Assembly (NCBI GenBank): GCA_028023455.1
Contig: JAQFVV010012404.1
Location: forward strand, 15,365,000 to 15,428,999
DNA length: 64,000 bases
Reading direction: 5' to 3'
From: Epiperipatus broadwayi
Taxonomy: Eukaryota > Onychophora > Udeonychophora > Euonychophora > Peripatidae
How positions within the stretch are numbered: position 1 is the stretch's first letter; each line of letters begins with the position of its first letter. Under the pieces are notes generated by a model. That model was not told where the DNA came from. It searched no databases and was given only the letters and a program-made list of their open reading frames with translations. This document shows, one piece after another, positions 58,510 through 64,000 of this stretch. The position numbers and the translations under genes are program-made.

Positions 58510-59390
58510 ATATTTTGAATCAGTTTAACAACGACTAGCATTTTCTTCTCCTAATCTTTATAGTCATCATATTGGCAGACAACTTTTAAAAAATATTAAG
58601 CAGCATATCCAATTTTACTAGGTTCTATGTACATCAGCTATAATCAATTTAGAGAGAACAATTTCAATTAAAGAAGTTCATTAAAAACTTTTTGCAACAA
58701 ATATATACACCACATATATATACACACAGACTCATAATATTCATTAAAGATTGACAACACACAATAACAAATAAAAAATTTAGTTGCATTCAAATGTAAC
58801 AATAACATTGGCGATATGTTTTTCAAATTTTTAACACTTGAAAAGCACACACCCTCCAATTATAAAACACATGCAAGGGCTGCTATTCTATAGACGAGTA
58901 ATTACTTCCTACAAATACATAACGGACATACTCTTCCGATCAAAATTATCAATGGTTCATTATCTAAAAACTAACTTTCTAATTATTAGCTTCAATGCTT
59001 CATTTCAGTTTAATTAACATTCTAATTAAGTACAAACAGGATGATATTTAATGAAGAAGAAAAGTTAAGAAAGCTTTCATTTTTTTCAAAAAGTCCATCA
59101 AATAATAAAAATATGTACATAGACAAATGAAATAGTCTAACTAGCACCCACTGCTGAACAAACACTTTTACAGTATTTCACTTGGAAAAAACAGCACACA
59201 CACACAAAAAAACAAATCAAATATTAAAATCGTGAAAATATAAACATATATAAATTTTGCTAAAATATATAAGTATATATATTATAAGCAATCTTTAATA
59301 TGTCTTTCAAAATAATTTTGAGTCAGACGGTCGTGTTTAATCTGGATTATATATAAACACAAACGCATAACCCGACAGCTCTTACCAGAT
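58510..59390. other. AT-rich non-coding DNA
   Basis: No gene or repeat recognised. Confidence 0.5.
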
Positions 59391-59462
59391 TGGCTTCGCG
59401 ATCGACCAAAATTGGCTTCGGGATCGAGTGGTCGATCGCGATTGACTTATTGGCCATTCCTG
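59390..59462. mobile_element. hAT-like transposon terminus
   Basis: A GC-rich island in AT-rich DNA: GATTGGCTTCGCGATCGACC, AATTGGCTTCGGGATCGAG and GGTCGATCGCGATTGAC, ending in TTGGCCATTCCTG. On the minus strand the end reads CAGGAATGGCCAA, like the CAGGGGTGGCCAA-type ends of hAT elements. The internal repeated and inverted TCGCGATCGACC subunits fit subterminal repeats. No matching second end was found, so this is a fragment. Confidence 0.45.
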
Positions 59463-62400
59463 CTATAAATAATTTATTTTCTTTATTTTAATATAGACCC
59501 AAATAGCTTTAATTTAAGATTTAAGAAATGAAAATAAAAAATAAATTTCTTTTATTATATTGGATAGACAAAATCTATGAGGTATGTTATGAAATAATCC
59601 GATCACTATAAATGAAACAAGGTACGACATTACCTAATACATAAATAAATTCAACATTCATATATGTACAACACATACAATTTCATTAATTGTTTATTCT
59701 AAAGTTTGTGTTAATTATTAATATTTTTAATATATTTTTTTTGCATATGTTTTTAATTATTTGTGTCATAAACTTATAACTCTCCTTCATCGCACACACA
59801 TCGAACATAACAGGGGGTTCTTTTAAACCATCATAGTATTAAATAAAAGATAAACAAAAGTAAATGAATATAGTACTATATATAGCAATGTTGTATAGAA
59901 TTCGAAAATTGTTTATGTTAATCAGGACATTTAGTGGCTATTCTTTATGGGATCAGGATGTGGGACATTGGTATAAACCAAGCATAAATAGAGAATGACT
60001 ACAAATGTCTAAATAAATCTTCCCTAATTCTGTTTTAAATTTTCTTGTTCAAACAATAATCAATGTAAATACATTCATTAAATTTATTTAAATGTTAAAA
60101 CACGATTTTTGGTTTATTTTTTTGTGGTTAAATTTTGCTTACACATATTCTGACTTTGGTGTTACAAATATACCCTGAACCAAAGGATCAAAGCAACATC
60201 CCCCTGGTTTGAAATCTAGAATAGCGGGAGTAAACTACAATATGTAGGTAATGAGTTAAGGGTAGAATCAGTAGTTATTTAGATCTTATACTCTTCTCTC
60301 TTAGGTATGAGTGTAAGGTACGAGGGTATGGAAGAATGTAGCCAAAAGAGATATACTCTTTTACTAATCAAGAGGAACCCATCCATCTTTGTGCATATCA
60401 TAAGACCATTGCATTATAATATATATGATATACAATGGATTTCACATGTTACTCTGACTTTTTAAATGATATTTTCACTACAAAAACTGGATTCAACATA
60501 TCAAAATTCAAATATTTATAAAGCTATTTTCACTTATTGGATGAGGTAATCACTTGTGAAAAACAACATATATTCTAATTTAAATGTAGTTATTATTCTG
60601 ATTAAAAAATATTTCAGAATACATACATTTATAACACTAAACTGCAAATAACATTTTTTTCCTGCATTAAATTACTAAACAAAATATATAGATTTTATTA
60701 ATTTTGTTGTACTGAATTTAAAAATACATTTTGTTTTGCCTTATCATGACTGGTTGATTGACAATAATGCAAAATGTTATTTTGTATATTTTCAATAACT
60801 TGGTATTGATTAAATTGAATATCTTACATATAATTGTAATATGCACAATGCAAACTTATTTTTTTCTGCATTAAAAGCTGCTTTGTAAATAATAAGATGC
60901 TTTGTACGTTGCTTTTATTTCAAGCAGGTGAAACCGAAATGGTAAATGCATATTTTAAAACAAACTCACTTACTAGGTAAATGCATAGTTTTATTAATAA
61001 TATAGTCAAGAATATTCAAAGAAAAAATTATGCCTGTAGTATATACATATCTACACACACATGGAAGCTATACGTTAATAAAGAAAAAATGAATGAATCC
61101 AAGAAAATATTAAAATTGTCATGCCTGTGGCAAAACACGTGGCTGAATAGGCTTCAAAATGCTATTTAGAGGGAATATTAAATATGTTAAGAACCTAAGA
61201 TATCACATAGGGCTTCCACAAGTATGAGTATGTTTTTTTTGCGTTTAAAATATTTTTTCATTTCAAAAATGTGTCAATTTCATTCTTAGGTTTCACTTTT
61301 TAAGTAAAAAAATTATGCAAGCAGACAAGAGGAATATAGCATACAAGTAAAACAACTTAGTTTATATCATACTTTATTATATTTACAATGCTTTATATAA
61401 TTACAACCCATTATTGATGGGTTCCCCAACAATCTTCTTCAGAACTACAACAAACACAAATATAAAACATGAACACAAATATACATGAACATAAAATTTT
61501 AAATTTTATATATAATTATATAAAGCATCATTGTAAAATTTATAAAGAAAGTAAATGATATTAATATTATATGAATTTGGCAATGCAACAAGAAAGTTAA
61601 GGTTAAAACAACTCAGAAAACTTAGTAAAAGGTGCATGAGTTGAAAGCTTACTCACATTACACTCCTTGAAAATGTACACTAAATTTCCTCTCTCACTCT
61701 TTTGGGTTCTTGAAGTTTCTGAGTGCTCACTGGAGGATTTTGTAGAAGTTGCTTTCTATACATCACTCATACACTACCAATGGTGTTCTTAAAATACTTA
61801 TCATAAAAATTTTATAAATAAAAGTTAAAATATAGTTTTTTATAATCACAATAATGCATGCATAGATATAAATGAAAGAAAAAAACACATGAATTGTAAA
61901 TTTGTTGTATCATGTCTTAACACAATTGATAGGCAATCATGAAAAGAAATGTCAGCCCAATATTTCCAACCAAATAAGATAGATCAGGTTTTAAAACACT
62001 TATGTTTATGCAAGTAGTTTAAAAGAAGCATCTGGCTTCTTATGAACATCAAACTTCCATCACAATCTTTGTATCTGAAGGAATTTTGTTATGAATATAC
62101 TAGGCAAAACTCAATTAATATAACAGCAATATACACTAAATAATCAAATGCAAGCCACAATCATGAATAAAATTACATAAATGCATTAAAAAGAGAGATG
62201 TATGAACTCCTGTCAACATTACATCTTATAGCTACAGATACTAAAAAAAAAAAAAACAGAATGGTACCACAACTAAATGTGAAATGAACAAAATGACATC
62301 ATTTTTACATTCAGGACCTCAATTTCCATTAAAACAATCTATTTTATCACAAAATCATGTTGATTAGTATAATTAACCTTTTAACTGGACAATCAATTAA

Positions 62401-63290
62401 AAAAATCAGCACAATATAATTTTCCCTGATATATAAAACTTTTATACAAGGATTAATTGTAGCAATCACCATTAATTTATATACATTATTTTGATTAACA
62501 ATCAATTATTCATTATCTTTAAAAACAAATTTAATACTTTTTTATTTTAAAAATGTTCACTAATCTTTTTTGAATAGTAGTTTGTAAATCTAATAAAGTC
62601 ACATGGCAACATTCATGTAAAAAAAAAAAAAAAAAAATGAAGTATTATAGAAAGTTTATTCATTATTTAATTAAAAATATTTCTTTATTGTATAGAGCTT
62701 TATACAATTTTTGTATAATAATAAACAACAATCAAAAAAAAAAAATTGAAAATATAATTAATTACTGTAGGAAACTAATTTTCATCCAGTATTCTTAAAA
62801 AATAGTATGTGCAGAAATTTATGATAGATCCAAGGTAATTAAGATTTTCATGATAAAACAAATGCATGTTCTCCTTAGCACAATACATAATCATCAACAA
62901 ACTTTGATGAAATATAATTAAAAAATGCATTAAATCAAAAGTATAATTCCTGTGTTTAATTTTTATTCAGTTTCCATATAATTCATCATGATAAAATTTC
63001 TGACACAATCAAGATATTGAAAGTTTTTATCACAAATGGAAAGTAATGTTGGCAAAAAAATACAAATTTCATTCAATACATAAGTAAAAAATTTTGATTC
63101 AATATAAGAAGAAATAAGATGCTGGTTTTAAATTATGCATTTATGAATTTTTCAGCAATATATACGTAACATCTTTTTCTAAAAATTATTTCATTAACTG
63201 CCTACAATTCATGATCCGTAATATCTGCACTTACGACTGTGCCAAGGTTGTAACTGCAAGTCATACGGTGCGGTCAGCAAATAACGTTAT
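59463..63290. other. Gene-free AT-rich DNA
   Basis: Poly-A runs at 62231-62246 and 62620-62637 and a weak inverted repeat of about 30 bases between 61375 and 61545 (ACAATGCTTTATATAATTA). No coding or transposon signature recognised. Confidence 0.5.
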
Positions 63291-63304
63291 ACAATTCCCA
63301 TGCT

Positions 63305-63490
63305 GTTCTTTTCCAACGAATTGGTCTGCCACGAAGCTCTCCAAATGAATTGGTCTGCAACGAAGCTCTCCAATGAATTGGTCTGCAACGAAGCAAAGCC
63401 AACGAATGGTCTGCACCGACTGCTCTACAATGAATGGTCTGCAAGCGGATGCTCTCCAAATGCATGGTCTGCAACTTGCTACTGCATCAT
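63305..63490. repeat. Minisatellite of about 27-30-base units
   Basis: Six or so imperfect units built on AATGAATTGGTCTGCAACGA and AGCTCTCC, degenerating toward the right (GAATGGTCTGCA). It is G+C-richer than the surroundings. Overlapping open frames on both strands (63274-63588) reflect the repeat and are not considered genes. Confidence 0.85.
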
Positions 63491-63589
63491 TGCTCTCTAC
63501 TGCGCTCTATATTACACTGCTAGATGTTACCCAGTCTTCTTATTGCTCTCTGACAACTGCCATGATCAATCAATGCACTGACCAATAAG

Positions 63590-64000
63590 GTAATGTCTCT
63601 TATCTAGAAACATTTGTAATTAGCAAATATTTCTAGGAATTGTCGATCGTCATTACATCAATGCACTAATCAATTTCCTCAGCTATCAGAGCGTGATCTA
63701 AAAACAGCCTTACGAATAAATTCTAGTTTTTTCTGAAGTGCACAAACATGTCTGCCATTTTACAAAACACTACAGATCCTATGCATATTTTTTCCTCCTA
63801 AAAACTTCTGAGTTCCTTGAACAATGTGAAGCACATTATTTTAAAATAAGATATTAAATGATTTACAGTGAGAATAATAAGAATTAATACATTCAAATAT
63901 ACCTATATCAAATTTTTAGAAATTTTTTTCTTTTAACTTAGTTTCTTGGCCATAATATTGCTTTTCTTAATTTCCTTTTAATTTACATAATAATAAATAC
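63590..64000. other. Non-coding DNA to the window end
   Basis: No gene or repeat recognised. Confidence 0.5.

Noticed and set aside
63274-63588. Trp/Asn/Ser-repeat frames on both strands
   Set aside because: Translations of the minisatellite in several frames; no start context or domain.

Overview
The window is AT-rich eukaryotic DNA dominated by mobile elements. It holds no complete host gene and nothing bacterial. Long A/T and TA runs, GATA and trinucleotide microsatellites, tRNA-derived SINE-like repeats, LINE remnants, pogo/Tigger-, piggyBac- and hAT-like DNA transposons and three LTR elements indicate a large, repeat-rich invertebrate genome. A cephalopod mollusc or an arachnid would fit, but no host gene settles it.

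Layout. (1) 1-8778: a nearly intact Ty3/gypsy retrotransposon on the + strand. Its leader is about 1-2332. Gag is a coiled-coil protein (2333-4414). Pol (4465-7695) carries protease, reverse transcriptase, RNase H and integrase, and is broken by one in-frame TAA at 5629-5631, just after the YIDD motif. A purine tract at 7805-7814 leads into a presumed 3' LTR that runs into a 500-base assembly gap (8779-9278). (2) 9287-17863: two nearly identical direct repeats of about 2.6 kb flank 3.4 kb that encode only a coiled-coil Gag-like protein on the minus strand. This looks like a young, large, non-autonomous LTR element. (3) 17878-27450: a second, old and heavily decayed Ty3/gypsy element. Its left LTR is split by a 1.3-kb insertion of SINE-like repeats. 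Its gag, PR, RT, RNase H and IN are still recognisable, and it is related to element 1. (4) 27451-32722: two possible small exons or relics, then two pogo/Tigger-like elements in inverted orientation and a 746-bp piggyBac-type MITE with perfect TTAA duplications. (5) 32723-43970: featureless AT-rich DNA. (6) 43970-52500: an inverted SINE pair, a 148-bp foldback, a LINE RT fragment, a foldback/MITE enclosing a tRNA-like sequence, and an LTR-like promoter region. (7) 52500-56650: a decayed L1/Tx1-like LINE (ORF1 zinc knuckles, APE endonuclease) split by a second copy of the foldback element, then a biotinyl/lipoyl-domain-like pseudogene fragment and one exon-like minus-strand segment. (8) 56650-64000: a GATA microsatellite flanked by copies of a repeat sharing a conserved core with the SINEs, a lone hAT-like terminus and a GC-richer minisatellite.

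Element 1 has everything an autonomous LTR retrotransposon needs except an uninterrupted pol. The minus-strand element has large LTRs and a Gag-like protein but no pol, so it would need enzymes from another element. Everything else is relics. The observations most worth following up are this gag-only giant-LTR element, the conserved SINE core with hammerhead-like CTGATGA/GAAA spacing, and the foldback family with a tRNA-like interior.
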